DNA of 64,000 nucleotides. Origin: Nitrospirota bacterium. GTDB taxonomy: Bacteria; Nitrospirota; Leptospirillia; Leptospirillales; Leptospirillaceae. The stretch is from positions 1 to 64,000 of the forward strand of contig DAHVAL010000001.1 of NCBI GenBank assembly GCA_027314645.1, read 5' to 3'. Positions 26,823-36,911 of this stretch are shown in pieces. Both the position numbers and the translations under genes were made by a program. The notes beneath the pieces are model-generated. The model ran no database searches. It saw only the letters and a list, made by a program, of their open reading frames with translations, and was not told where the DNA came from. Numbering within the stretch: position 1 is the stretch's first letter; every line of letters begins with the position of its first letter.

Positions 26823-27029
26823 ATGTTCTATGATTGGATCTTTCTGTTTGTGGGCGGGTTTGGAGCGGTTTACTCCATCAGACTCCTCCTTCGCCAGGAG
26901 CGAAGGGAAAAATGGGTGGCCTACCTTTTCTCTTCCCTCTTGCTATTTTTCTGGGGCCTTTTTTCCCTCTCTCCCGCTCGGAATGAAATTCTGCGCCTTC
27001 TGAACCGGACCTTCCTCGGTAATTCCTGA
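26823..27029 (+). CDS. Small two-helix membrane protein
   Basis: 68 residues from the ATG at 26823, with AGGGGAGG about 9 nt upstream. Two hydrophobic helices (IFLFVGGFGAVYSIRLLL and WVAYLFSSLLLFFWGLFSL) flank a charged loop RQERREK. The frame extends upstream to 26769, but that would start at or before the promoter. It begins the transcription unit that carries glgC 20 bp further on. No known family; it may be a membrane adaptor for the glucan enzymes, which is speculation. Confidence 0.6.
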   Translation: MFYDWIFLFVGGFGAVYSIRLLLRQERREKWVAYLFSSLLLFFWGLFSLSPARNEILRLLNRTFLGNS

Positions 27030-27049
27030 ACCCCTCATGGAGGCTGCCA

Positions 27050-28312
27050 ATGGATCAACGGGACAGGGAGAATATTTTGGCCATCATCCTGGCCGGAGGG
27101 GAAGGAAAACGGCTTTTTCCCCTGACCGCCGATCGGGTCAAATCGGCCGTTCCATTTGGGGGGGCCTACCGGATCATCGATTTCGTCCTGTCCAATTTTG
27201 TCAATTCCGGATTCACCAAGATCAAGGTCCTGACGCAGTATAAGTCCCATTCGCTCAATACGCATCTTACCCGGGGATGGCGTCTTTCTCCCATTCTCGA
27301 CCAATACATCGATCCTGTCCCGGCCCAGATGAGGACCGGACCTCACTGGTTCCAGGGAACGGCGGACGCGGTGTTCCAGAACATGAATCTGATCCTTGAT
27401 GAACGGCCGGACCACGTCCTCATTTTCGGGGGAGATCATATTTTCAAGATGAACATCCGCCAGATGCTGGATTTTCATGTGGACCAGGGAGCGGCTGTCA
27501 CGGTGGCGGCGATTCCGGTCCCGCTTTCGGAGGCCCGGGAATTCGGGGTCATCCGGACCGAAGGTGTACAAATCCGTGACTTTGTCGAAAAGCCGTCCCA
27601 TCCCGAACCGACCGTTTTGGGAGGGACCACCGCCCTTGCTTCCATGGGAAACTATATCTTCCGGACCAAGGATCTCATCGAGGTTCTCCGGGAAGACTCG
27701 GAGATGTCCTCCTCCAAGCACGATTTTGGCCACAATATCCTCCCTCTCCTGGCCTCGGATGGGCGAGCCGCAGTATACGATTTCAGCCAGAACACGATCC
27801 CTGGAATGGAGGAAGCCGAAAAGGGCTACTGGCGGGACATCGGAAACATCGATGCCTACTGGAAGGCCAACATGGACTTGGTGTCGGTGACCCCGTCTTT
27901 CAACCTGTACAATTCTTACTGGACGATCCGGACTTACCGTCCCCAGGTTCCCCCGGCGAAATTTGTTTTCGCCGACGAGAAGAACAAGCGTGTGGGGGTG
28001 GCCACCGATTCGATCGTCTGTGGAGGAAGCATTATTTCTGGCGGCCATATCGACCGGTCGATCCTCTCCCATGGGGTTCGGGTGAACAGTTACTCCCACG
28101 TGTCGGAATCGATCATCTTCAATGGTGTGGATATCGGGCGGTACGCACGCTTGAACCGGTGCATCGTCGAAAAGGACGTCCGCATTCCCCCCGACTTCCG
28201 GATCGGGTTCGATCTGGAAGAGAACAAGAAGCATTTTTTTGTGTCTTCCGGGGGAATCGTGGTGGTGACGCAGGACGGCATCGACCGCTGGAGCCGGGAG
28301 AACCGGAGCTGA
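27050..28312 (+). CDS. glgC: Glucose-1-phosphate adenylyltransferase
   Basis: Makes ADP-glucose from glucose-1-phosphate and ATP, the committed donor for bacterial glycogen. 420 residues. N-terminal pyrophosphorylase signature ILAGGEGKRLFPLT, then SAVPFGGAYRIIDFVLSN, the GTADAVFQN motif, FGGDHIFKM, VEKP and, further on, EKGYWRDIGNIDAYWKAN. The C-terminal left-handed beta-helix has hexapeptide-like repeats (SIVCGGSIISGGHIDRSI). All elements are intact. No glgA is visible in this window; ADP-glucose could feed a GlgA or GlgM encoded elsewhere. Confidence 0.96.
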   Translation: MDQRDRENILAIILAGGEGKRLFPLTADRVKSAVPFGGAYRIIDFVLSNFVNSGFTKIKVLTQYKSHSLNTHLTRGWRLSPILDQYIDPVPAQMRTGPHWFQGTADAVFQNMNLILDERPDHVLIFGGDHIFKMNIRQMLDFHVDQGAAVTVAAIPVPLSEAREFGVIRTEGVQIRDFVEKPSHPEPTVLGGTTALASMGNYIFRTKDLIEVLREDSEMSSSKHDFGHNILPLLASDGRAAVYDFSQNTIPGMEEAEKGYWRDIGNIDAYWKANMDLVSVTPSFNLYNSYWTIRTYRPQVPPAKFVFADEKNKRVGVATDSIVCGGSIISGGHIDRSILSHGVRVNSYSHVSESIIFNGVDIGRYARLNRCIVEKDVRIPPDFRIGFDLEENKKHFFVSSGGIVVVTQDGIDRWSRENRS

Positions 28313-28336
28313 CGTAATTTTAAAGAGGAAATTCTG

Positions 28337-30508
28337 GTGAACGCAAATGTTCTATTTGTTTGGCATATGCATCAACCGTCCTATCTCGATCCCCTGACCA
28401 ACGAGATGGTTCTTCCCTGGGTCCGCCTGCACGGAATCCGGGGGTATTACGATATCCCCCACATGGCGGGGCTGTTTCCCAAAATGCGTCAGACGGTGAA
28501 TATCGTCCCCGTCCTCCTTGATCAGATTCTGGCCCTGTCCGAAGGCAAGGTGGTGGACACCTACCAGGAACTTTCTCTGAAGCCGTCCACGGAACTCGAC
28601 ACTGGCGACAAGATCTTCATGGCAAGGAACTTTTTTTCCTGCGTCTATGAAACCATGATCAAACCCTATCCGCGATATCTTTTCCTGTGGCAGAAAATCC
28701 ATTCCCGGCAACCGTCGACCGACGAAGAGTACGGTCGGATTGTTTCCCAGATGAATGCCCAGGACTTCCTCGACCTCCAGATGTGGTTCAACCTTACGTG
28801 GTTCGGCTACGCGGCCCGGGCCCGCCATCCGGAGGTTGAACAATGGATCGGGCAGGGGAGCAACTTTACCGAGGGGGACAAGAAGGCGCTCTTCGATCTC
28901 CAGCGGCTCATCCTGAAGGAGTTGGTGCCGCTCTACCGTTCCCTTGCGGGAGAAGGCCGGATCGAGATATCGACCTCCCCCTATTTTCATCCGATCCTTC
29001 CCCTTCTGATCTCGTCCCAAACCGCCAGGCGAGCCCACCCAAACCTCTCCCTTCCGGAAGAATTCTCCTGGCCGGAGGATGCGGCGCTGCAGGTTGAAAG
29101 CGCCCTTAGGCGTCATGAGGAGGTGTTCGGGATCCGACCAAAGGGGATGTGGCCCTCGGAAGGATCGGTCTCCCCCGAGGTGGTCAAGATCGCCTCTCAG
29201 CAAGGGCTTACCTGGATGGCGTCGGACGAGGATATTCTTTTTATATCCCGGGAAATGGCCAACATCCAGGGCGGAAGCCTCTATGAACCCTATGAAGTCT
29301 CGATCGAAGAGGCAAAGGTGCGCATGGTGTTCCGCGACCGCAGCCTGTCAGATCGGATCGGGTTCTCCTATGCGCGCTACAACGGGATGGAGGCCTCCGC
29401 CGATCTTCTTGGCCAAATGGAACAAATCGCCCGCCGCGAGGATGCAGCCGGCCGCACCGCGACGATCTCCATCATCCTCGATGGAGAAAATCCTTGGGAG
29501 GCCTATTCCGATGGAGGGTACCATTTTCTGAAAACCTTGTTCGAGCACCTTTCCGTGCATTCTTTCCTCAAGACGGAAACGGTATCGGGGGCGCTGGCAG
29601 CTACGCCTGCCCGGCCCATCGACCGCCTGGCGACCGGGTCCTGGATCAACCATGACTTCCGCATCTGGATCGGGCATCCCGAGGACAACAAGGGGTGGAC
29701 CTTTCTTCGGGAGACGCGTCAGGCCTTTGACCAGGCCCTCAAGGAACACGGACCGGCGATTCCGCCGGAGACGGTCGAACGCGCGCGCCGGGAGCTTTTT
29801 GCCGCCGAAGGCTCAGATTGGTTCTGGTGGTACGGAGACGACTTCAAGAGTCTTCAGTCGGGGGAGTTCGACCGGCTTTTCCGGGTCCATCAGCAGAACG
29901 TCTACCGGATCCTCGGCCTTTCCCCTCCGATTACCCTGAACGAACCCGTTCAGGAAATTTGGACGAGAACAGGGATCTCTCTTCCGGTGGACTTCACCCA
30001 TCCGATAATCGATGGGGAGATCACCCATTACTTCGAATGGGCCGGGTCCGGATATTTCGACAATCACAAACTCCAAGGCTCCATGTACCTCAGGGATTCT
30101 CCCCTCTCCTCGGTCTATTACGGGTTCGACGAGGAATCGCTTTATATCCGGGTGGATTTCGACGAAAACTTTCGGGTGGAGGAACGAACCGATGTCCGGC
30201 TCGATATCCGGTTCCTGGATCACCAGGAGACAATGTTTCGATGTCCCCTCATTCCCGGGATCGTGGACATCCCCATGATCGGAGGAAGCGAGGGAGCGGG
30301 CGGGAGGAAGACGGCAATGTGGGGATTCCGGAAGATAGGGGAGATCGCCATTCCCTACCGGATTCTCACCATCGAGCCCGGTGAATGGATCGGGGCGATC
30401 TTTGAACTGTTCGAAGGTGACACGATGGTCGATCAGTGTCCCCGGGGGCATACCCTCTCCATGAAGATTCCCGATGAACAGTTTGTCAAATCAATCTGGA
30501 GGCTTTAG
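28337..30508 (+). CDS. GH57 glycoside hydrolase (amylase/amylopullulanase type) with C-terminal beta domain
   Basis: 723 residues from a GTG start at 28337. Five GH57 regions are seen: HMHQP (residues 10-14), the STSPYFHPILPLL segment, GMWPSEGS with the nucleophile Glu about 275, LDGENPWEAY with the acid Asp about 382, and a region near WYGDDF. The C-terminal 150 residues form a beta-rich domain (YGFDEESLYIRVDFDENF) like those attached to GH57 amylopullulanases. It probably hydrolyses alpha-1,4 and possibly alpha-1,6 links in glucan. No signal peptide, so intracellular. Followed without gap by another GH57 gene. Confidence 0.9.
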   Translation: MNANVLFVWHMHQPSYLDPLTNEMVLPWVRLHGIRGYYDIPHMAGLFPKMRQTVNIVPVLLDQILALSEGKVVDTYQELSLKPSTELDTGDKIFMARNFFSCVYETMIKPYPRYLFLWQKIHSRQPSTDEEYGRIVSQMNAQDFLDLQMWFNLTWFGYAARARHPEVEQWIGQGSNFTEGDKKALFDLQRLILKELVPLYRSLAGEGRIEISTSPYFHPILPLLISSQTARRAHPNLSLPEEFSWPEDAALQVESALRRHEEVFGIRPKGMWPSEGSVSPEVVKIASQQGLTWMASDEDILFISREMANIQGGSLYEPYEVSIEEAKVRMVFRDRSLSDRIGFSYARYNGMEASADLLGQMEQIARREDAAGRTATISIILDGENPWEAYSDGGYHFLKTLFEHLSVHSFLKTETVSGALAATPARPIDRLATGSWINHDFRIWIGHPEDNKGWTFLRETRQAFDQALKEHGPAIPPETVERARRELFAAEGSDWFWWYGDDFKSLQSGEFDRLFRVHQQNVYRILGLSPPITLNEPVQEIWTRTGISLPVDFTHPIIDGEITHYFEWAGSGYFDNHKLQGSMYLRDSPLSSVYYGFDEESLYIRVDFDENFRVEERTDVRLDIRFLDHQETMFRCPLIPGIVDIPMIGGSEGAGGRKTAMWGFRKIGEIAIPYRILTIEPGEWIGAIFELFEGDTMVDQCPRGHTLSMKIPDEQFVKSIWRL

Positions 30509-32670
30509 ATGGAATATGATCGGCCCCATCGGGAGGAGGACCAACGGGCGACGATGGTTCTTGTCCTGCACAATCATCAGCCGTTCGGGAATTTTTCCCA
30601 TGTGTTCCGGGAGGCGTTCGAACGTTGCTACCGTCCGACTCTGGATCTCCTGTGGCACCATGAAGCGATTCACGCATCCCTTCACTACTCCGGTCCGCTG
30701 CTCGAATGGATCGAATCCCATGAACCAGGCTTCCTCGATCTTCTCCGGAAGATGGTGGATCGGGGCCAGGTGGAAGTCATCGGAGGAGGATTTTACGAGC
30801 CGATTTTTTGCTGGCTTCGTTCCACTGATCAACAGCGGCAGGTGGAGTTGATGCGCCGGCATCTCCGGGACCGTATGGGGCGGGATGGGGAGGATTTTGG
30901 CTGGCAGAACGGGTCTGGGAAACGGATCTGCCGGCAAAGCTTTTTCCACTGGGATTGACCTATGCCCCTCTCGATGATCACCATTTCCACCTTGCCGGCT
31001 TCAACGACGAGAACCTTCATGGCTATTACACCGTGGCATGGGAAGGGGCCCCTCTTCGGATATTTCCCATCTCCCGGGACCTCCGTTACCTGATTCCCTT
31101 CCGCCCGGTGGACCAGGTCCTGTCCTTCCTCGACCGGCGGGCAAAAGGGGGACGGGTCCTTACGTACGCCGATGACGGAGAGAAGTTTGGAATCTGGCCG
31201 GAGACCTTCCACTGGGTGTGGGAGGAGAAGTATCTCGAACACCTTTTCGGGGTGCTCGAGGCCCAGTCGGGGTGGCTGCGTGTCGCGTCGATGGGAGAAG
31301 TGGTGGCGGAACGGAAGCCGACGGGGATCGCCGTCCTCCCCAACGCCTCTTATACCGAAATGATGGAATGGGCTCTGCCGGCCCAGATCAGCCACGTGTT
31401 CCACGAATGGACCCTAAAATGGGAAAAGGAAGGGGCGGATCCGGTCCTCAGGACCATTTTTCGAGGGGGAATCTTCGAAAATTTCCTGATCAAGTACCCG
31501 GAGGTCCATCGTCTATATCACCGGATGCTCCTGACAGGACGCTTTATCGAAGAGGCCTTCGGCTCCGCGGAACCTCCGGACGATGTGATCATTCCCTATC
31601 TCCGGGCCCAGGGCAACGATGTCTATTGGCACGGCTTGTTTGGCGGAGTGTATCTTTCGAATCTTCGCCATGAGGCGTACGCCAACCTCCTCCTCTCCGA
31701 AAAAGCCCTTGAAGCCGGGGGGAAACTCCCGGTTCCCACAATGATCGAAGGAGATTTCGATGCGGATGGAGCGGAGGAATACTTTGTCCGTCAGAGGGGA
31801 TACAATCTCTGGATCACCCCGCACCATGGAGGGAGCGTCCTCGAATGGGACAACCGAATTACGGGATTCCATTTGACCAACACGCTGACCCGGCAGGAGG
31901 AAGCCTACCATCTCCGCTACAGGGAAAGCCGGGGATCTTCGGGCGAAGGTGCTCCGGGAGGGCAGGGAATCGCGTCGATCCATGACCGCCCGGTTTCCGA
32001 CAACGGTCAAGCGCTGAACGGCATCGTGTATGATCGCCGTCCCCGCCGGGCCTTCGCGGAAGGAATCGCCCCCCTGGACGCCCCGCCCAAAGGCTTGCTC
32101 GACGGATCGGCCCTCTCTCCCGACTTGGGACAGTGTCCCTACCAGGTCGCGGGGAAGTCCATCGAGGAGCTTTTGCTGGAGACTGCCGGAACTCTCGAAG
32201 GGAGTTCCTTTCTTCTTTCCAAGAGGTACCGTTTCTCTTCCAATCAGTTTTCCATTGTCTGGAGCCTTTCGGCGCCGGGGCAGAAAGATCTCCCCGATGC
32301 GTGGAAGAACCGGGCTCTCTATGTGGAGATTCCCATGACCCTTCTCGCCGGCCATGATGCGGGACGGACGATTACTGTGGACCGGCGGGATGGACCGTTC
32401 TTTTGGGATGACTCTTGGGAGCATGGAGAAGTGGCCTGGTACCGTGGCGAAGATTCCTGGTCGAAGACGGCGTTTTACGCGGCTTTGTCCGGAATTATCC
32501 GTCTGATTCACGCCCCCATCGACACGGTTTCCCTGTCTGAATCCGGTCTGAGGCAGACGTTCCAGGGAACAATGTTTATCCACGCAATTCCTCTTTCCCG
32601 TATCTTCGGGGGAGAAGCGTCGATCACGATCTTTCAGGGACATGAATCAAGGAGCCCCTCGCATGCCTGA
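30509..32670 (+). pseudogene. GH57 4-alpha-glucanotransferase, frameshifted at the nucleophile motif
   Basis: Two adjoining frames make one 4-alpha-glucanotransferase (about 720 residues when joined). Frame 1 (30509-30958) has HNHQPFGN and GGGFYEPIF. Frame 2 (read from about 30900) has ADDGEKFGIWP with the acid Asp, then the DUF1925/1926-like beta domains. Between them one T is missing in the run at 30895-30898. Restoring it gives DFWLAERVWETDLPAKLF, containing the GH57 nucleophile Glu codon at 30907-30909. As written, the enzyme is broken exactly there. It may be a sequencing error, a real mutation or slippage. It starts directly after the GH57 amylase stop. Confidence 0.9.
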
Positions 32671-33667
32671 CCTTAGAAAGGACCCCATCGTCGGCCGGTG
32701 GGTGATCATCTCCACCTCGCGAAGCCGACGTCCTGTGGACTACAAGACCTTCAAGAACGAATACCGGTACCAGGTCTGTCCGCTGTGTGCCGGACAGGAG
32801 GACAAAACTCCTCCCGAGGTTCTGGCTTACCGGGTGCACGGCAGCCTTCCCAACGCCACAGGATGGACCCTGCGGGTCGTTCCCAACAAGTTCCCGGCTC
32901 TTATGGTGGAAGGGAGCCTTGACCGCGAAGGGGTCGGTCTCTATGACAAGATGAATGGAATCGGGGCCCACGAGGTGGTGATCGAAACTCCGGAACACCG
33001 GAAGACTCTGGCGAATTTTTCGGAAAAGGAGTTCGAGGACGTTCTCTGGGCCTACCGTGACCGGATTCTCGACCTCAAGAAAGATTCCCGGTTTCGGTAT
33101 ATCATGATCTTCAAGAATTATGGGGAACCTGCGGGAGCCTCCCTCGAGCACAGTCATAGCCAGCTCATCGCCCTTCCCGTCATTCCGACCGTCGTCATCG
33201 AGGAAATGGTCGGTTCCAAGACCCATTATGAAGAAAAGGAACGGTGCATCTTTTGCGACATCATCCGCCAGGAGGTGATGGACGGGGCCCGCCTGGTTGC
33301 GGAAAATCAGGAGTTTGTGGCGATCACCCCTTTTGCCTCCCGGTTTCCTTTCGAGGTCTGGATCCTCCCGAAGCGGCATGCTTCCTCATTCCAGCAGGGG
33401 CAGAAATCCCAATACGAAGCGATGTCGAAGATCTTCCTCGATGTGTTGCGGCGTCTCAACAAGGCCCTGATGAATCCGCCCTACAACTTTATTCTCCACA
33501 CCGCCCCGCTTCAGGAAAAGGGAACGGAAGACTATTATCATTGGCATTTTGAGATCATGCCGACGCTCACTCAGGTGGCCGGGTTCGAATGGGGGACCGG
33601 GTTCTATATCAATCCGACTCCCCCGGAGGAAGCGGCCCAATTCCTGCGGGAAATCACCCTTCCCTGA
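32663..33667 (+). CDS. galT: Galactose-1-phosphate uridylyltransferase family protein
   Basis: 334 residues; ATG at 32663 after CAAGGAGCCCCTCGC, preferred to an ATG at 32642 inside the preceding gene. HIT-superfamily GalT: zinc ligands in CPLCAGQE, a second CxxC pair in ERCIFCDII, and the active-site HSHSQLIALP, whose second His is the nucleotidylated residue. The usual motif is HPHGQ, so the Pro and Gly are replaced by Ser. It exchanges UMP or AMP between nucleotide sugars and sugar-1-phosphates; in this glucan cluster an ADP/UDP-glucose role is plausible. Confidence 0.88.
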   Translation: MPDLRKDPIVGRWVIISTSRSRRPVDYKTFKNEYRYQVCPLCAGQEDKTPPEVLAYRVHGSLPNATGWTLRVVPNKFPALMVEGSLDREGVGLYDKMNGIGAHEVVIETPEHRKTLANFSEKEFEDVLWAYRDRILDLKKDSRFRYIMIFKNYGEPAGASLEHSHSQLIALPVIPTVVIEEMVGSKTHYEEKERCIFCDIIRQEVMDGARLVAENQEFVAITPFASRFPFEVWILPKRHASSFQQGQKSQYEAMSKIFLDVLRRLNKALMNPPYNFILHTAPLQEKGTEDYYHWHFEIMPTLTQVAGFEWGTGFYINPTPPEEAAQFLREITLP

Positions 33668-33726
33668 AGGGCAAGCGCACGCCGTCGAGGCCACAAACGT
33701 TCAACAATATTTTGAAGGAGGGGGGA

Positions 33727-35082
33727 ATGTCCCAGGAGACTTTCAACGATTGGCAGAAGAAATACCGGTATGTGGCCGAATTTCCCGGTGGCAACCCTGA
33801 GGTGACGGACCTTGCCCGGCTTCGCAAGGAATACCTGGATAACGTGGTCGAAGACCTCTTGTTCCATCCGGATGCCGGTATCAGAGGTCAGGCTTTTCGC
33901 GTGATCCGGTCGGCATTTTCGAAGTCGGAAGCGGCATCGGCCTCCATTGAACCTCTCTACCGGGTTATCGGCCGAAAGGAGGCGGGGGGATTCACCGTTC
34001 CGGCCATCAATATCCGGGGACTGACATACAGGACCGTCAGACACGTGTTAAGGGCGTTGAAATCCATCGACGGAGGACCGGTGATCTTTGAACTCGCCAA
34101 AAGCGAAATCGGATACACCTTCCAGCGACCGATGGAGTATGCGGGACTTGTCATGGCGGGCGCCCTGGCCGAGGGCCATCAGGGCCCCCTCTTTATTCAG
34201 GGCGATCACTATCAGTTCAACGCGAAAAATTATGCCAAAGACCAGGCCTCAGAAATCGAGGGTCTAAAAAAATTGATCCAGGAATCGATCGATGCCGGAT
34301 ACCGCAACATCGACATCGATGCCTCGACCCTGGTCACCCTTGATCCTCCGGACCTTCGGGATCAGCAGCGCGAAAACGGCAAAATGACCGCCCTTCTGAC
34401 CCACTTCATCCGCCAGATCACCCCCGACGGGTCCCGATTTCCGATCTCCGTGGGAGGGGAGATCGGTGAAGTGGGCAAAGAGAATTCTTCCCCTGCCGAA
34501 CTCGATGCCTTCATGGAGGTGTACACGCAGGAACTTTCCCGGCTCGACCCGAAGGATGTGCCCATCAGCAAAATCAGCGTCCAGACCGGAACCTCCCATG
34601 GCGGCGTCCCGCTTCCGGATGGGACCGTGGCCCCGGTGAAGCTTGATTTTTCCACTCTGGAGGCCCTGGGGGAGCTGGCGCGGACCAAATATCGGATGGG
34701 AGGAGCGGTCCAGCATGGCGCATCGACCCTTCCGGAAGACCTTTTTGACCACTTTCCAAAGGTGAAAACCCTGGAGATCCATTTGGCGACCGGGTTCCAG
34801 AACGCCCTCTTCGATCACCCGAAGTTTCCTGCCTCTCTCAAGAAGGAGATGGAGGCCTTCATGACGAAAGAATTTGCGGGAGAGCGGAAGGCGGGGGAAA
34901 CCGAGGAACAGTTTTTCTACAAGAACCGCAAACGCACCTACGGGCCCTTCAAGAAGCAGCTCTCCTCTTTGCCGGACGCCATATCGGATCCGATCATGGA
35001 GGACCTCGAACGGAAGTTCGTGGTCCTTTTTAAAAAACTTGGACTTTCCGGAACATCGGGGGTCCTCAGGAAGGTTTTCTAG
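33727..35082 (+). CDS. fba: Class II fructose-bisphosphate aldolase, long form
   Basis: 451 residues; ATG at 33727 with AAGGAGGGGGGA. Class II motifs are GFTVPAINIRG, GDHYQFN (zinc His), NIDIDASTL, GGEIGEVG, and TGTSHGG. An additional N-terminal helical region (residues 1-85) and a long C-terminal extension make it larger than the common 310-360 residues. It links triose phosphates from the gap-pgk-tpiA genes to hexose phosphate feeding glgC. Confidence 0.88.
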   Translation: MSQETFNDWQKKYRYVAEFPGGNPEVTDLARLRKEYLDNVVEDLLFHPDAGIRGQAFRVIRSAFSKSEAASASIEPLYRVIGRKEAGGFTVPAINIRGLTYRTVRHVLRALKSIDGGPVIFELAKSEIGYTFQRPMEYAGLVMAGALAEGHQGPLFIQGDHYQFNAKNYAKDQASEIEGLKKLIQESIDAGYRNIDIDASTLVTLDPPDLRDQQRENGKMTALLTHFIRQITPDGSRFPISVGGEIGEVGKENSSPAELDAFMEVYTQELSRLDPKDVPISKISVQTGTSHGGVPLPDGTVAPVKLDFSTLEALGELARTKYRMGGAVQHGASTLPEDLFDHFPKVKTLEIHLATGFQNALFDHPKFPASLKKEMEAFMTKEFAGERKAGETEEQFFYKNRKRTYGPFKKQLSSLPDAISDPIMEDLERKFVVLFKKLGLSGTSGVLRKVF

Positions 35083-35285
35083 GACTAACGTCCCGCCGCC
35101 TTCGGCATGACCAGGATTTTTTTCAATGAGAGCCTTCCCGGGCCCGGAATTTTATCTTCCTCGCAGGCCTTCTGGCGGCCATGGGTCGTGACGGACGACC
35201 CGAACCCTCTGGCAAGAGGGGTTCCGGGGAGGCGGAAGACAATGACCGGCCGAAGGTTGGGCCAAGCCATAAGAGAGGACGCGAC

Positions 35286-36875
35286 ATGGCCGATATTCAT
35301 GGAAATCTCGTCTTTGTTCTCCACGCCCATCTTCCCTACGTCCGGCATCCCGAGCACGAGATCTTCCTTGAGGAGAACTGGTTTTTCGAGGGGCTGATCG
35401 AGACCTACCTTCCCTTGCTGGCCATGTTCGAACGTCTGACTAAGGACAGGGTCACCTTCAGGATCACCATGACCTTTTCCCCGACGCTGGTGTCGATGAT
35501 GGAAGATCCCCTCCTGATGGGACGCTTTGAAAAGAGATTCGCGCTTCTCCGGGAGCTTTCGGAGCGGGAGGTGGCCCGGACAAGGGGAACCGAATTTGAA
35601 GGCGTGGCCCATTTTTACCGGAATCGGCTCGCCGCTCTCGATCAGCTCTACCACCAGGACCTTGGGCGGAACCTTCTGGGGGCCTTCCGCCGGCACATGG
35701 AGGAGGGTTCCCTTGAAGGAATCACCTGCGGGGCAACCCATGGGTATTTGCCGTTTCTCAAGGAGGTCGCTGGATCCCCAGAAGCCCAGGTCCGCGTGGG
35801 CGTATCGACATTCCGGCGCGTTTTCGGGCGGCCTCCCCAAGGGATCTGGCTGCCGGAATGCGCCTATTACGACGGGCTTGACAGGATTCTCAAGAAAGAA
35901 AAACTTCGGTTCTTCTTCCTGGAGGCCCATGGGCTTCTCTATGCCGACCCAAGGCCTCCCGCGGGTGTCTACGCGCCTCTCGTCACCCCCTCCGGAGTCT
36001 ATGCCTTTGGGCGCGATCCCGAGTCGTCCCGTGAGGTCTGGAGTTCGAAGGAAGGATATCCGGGAGATTTCCTCTACCGGGATTTCTATCGGGATATCGG
36101 GTACGATTTGGACTACGACTATGTCCGTCCCTATCTTCATACCGATGGCCCCCGGGGAATGACGGGATTCAAATACTACCGGATCACCGGTTCCACCGAT
36201 CAAAAAGAGGTCTACAATCCGGCATGGGCCTCGGAGCAGGTTCGGACTCACGCCCGGGATTTTGTTGAGAAGCGGAAGGCGCATGTCCGCCATCTTTCCG
36301 GGGTTCTTGGAGTCGCCCCGACGGTCGTTTGCCCATACGATGCCGAACTTTTCGGGCACTGGTGGTTTGAAGGAGTGGATTTTCTGGAAGCGGTGTTCCG
36401 GGAGGTCGCCTGGCAGGAGACGATCGAGGTCCATACCCCCGTCGAACTTGTCCAGGCGGGAATCCCCGCCTCGGCGGGAGCCCCTGAACCCTCTTCCTGG
36501 GGTGAAAACGGTTACTACGATTTCTGGATGAACGGGACCAACGATTGGATCTATCCGCCCTTGTTCGAAGCGGCCAGAGAAATGGCCCGTCTTTTGGAGC
36601 AACGCGGCCTGTCCCAAGGGAGGGAGCGGGAGATTCTAAACCAGATGGGAAGAGAACTTCTCCTTGCCCAAAGTTCGGACTGGCCCTTCATTATGACGAC
36701 CAAGACCCTGGTCGAGTATGCCGTGGAACGTCTCAAAGGACATCTCTACCAATTCTGGACCCTTCGGGCCATGTTGTATCCTGGACGGTACCGGGAAGAC
36801 GTATTCTCGGAGATACGAGGCAGGGACAACCTTTTCCCGGATCTTGATTGTTCAGTATTCCTTCCCCTTCCCTAA
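35286..36875 (+). CDS. GH57 1,4-alpha-glucan branching enzyme
   Basis: 529 residues from the ATG at 35286; an upstream in-frame extension is rejected for lack of a start signal. It shows the TK1436-type GH57 branching-enzyme features: HAHLPYVRHPE, the conserved GATHGYLPFL, GIWLPECAYY (nucleophile Glu191), PYDAELFGHWWFEG (acid Asp352), and the DUF1957-type C-terminal helical region around LLLAQSSDWPFIM. It creates alpha-1,6 branches in glycogen. This would complement GlgE or GlgA; no GH13 glgB is visible in the window. Confidence 0.92.
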   Translation: MADIHGNLVFVLHAHLPYVRHPEHEIFLEENWFFEGLIETYLPLLAMFERLTKDRVTFRITMTFSPTLVSMMEDPLLMGRFEKRFALLRELSEREVARTRGTEFEGVAHFYRNRLAALDQLYHQDLGRNLLGAFRRHMEEGSLEGITCGATHGYLPFLKEVAGSPEAQVRVGVSTFRRVFGRPPQGIWLPECAYYDGLDRILKKEKLRFFFLEAHGLLYADPRPPAGVYAPLVTPSGVYAFGRDPESSREVWSSKEGYPGDFLYRDFYRDIGYDLDYDYVRPYLHTDGPRGMTGFKYYRITGSTDQKEVYNPAWASEQVRTHARDFVEKRKAHVRHLSGVLGVAPTVVCPYDAELFGHWWFEGVDFLEAVFREVAWQETIEVHTPVELVQAGIPASAGAPEPSSWGENGYYDFWMNGTNDWIYPPLFEAAREMARLLEQRGLSQGREREILNQMGRELLLAQSSDWPFIMTTKTLVEYAVERLKGHLYQFWTLRAMLYPGRYREDVFSEIRGRDNLFPDLDCSVFLPLP

Positions 36876-36911
36876 GGGGTGAGGGAACGCGTTCCGAAAG
36901 AAGGGATCCCC

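Noticed and set aside
35085-36617. 510-residue minus-strand frame opposite the branching enzyme
   Set aside because: Shadow of the GH57 branching enzyme, which has both catalytic motifs on the plus strand.
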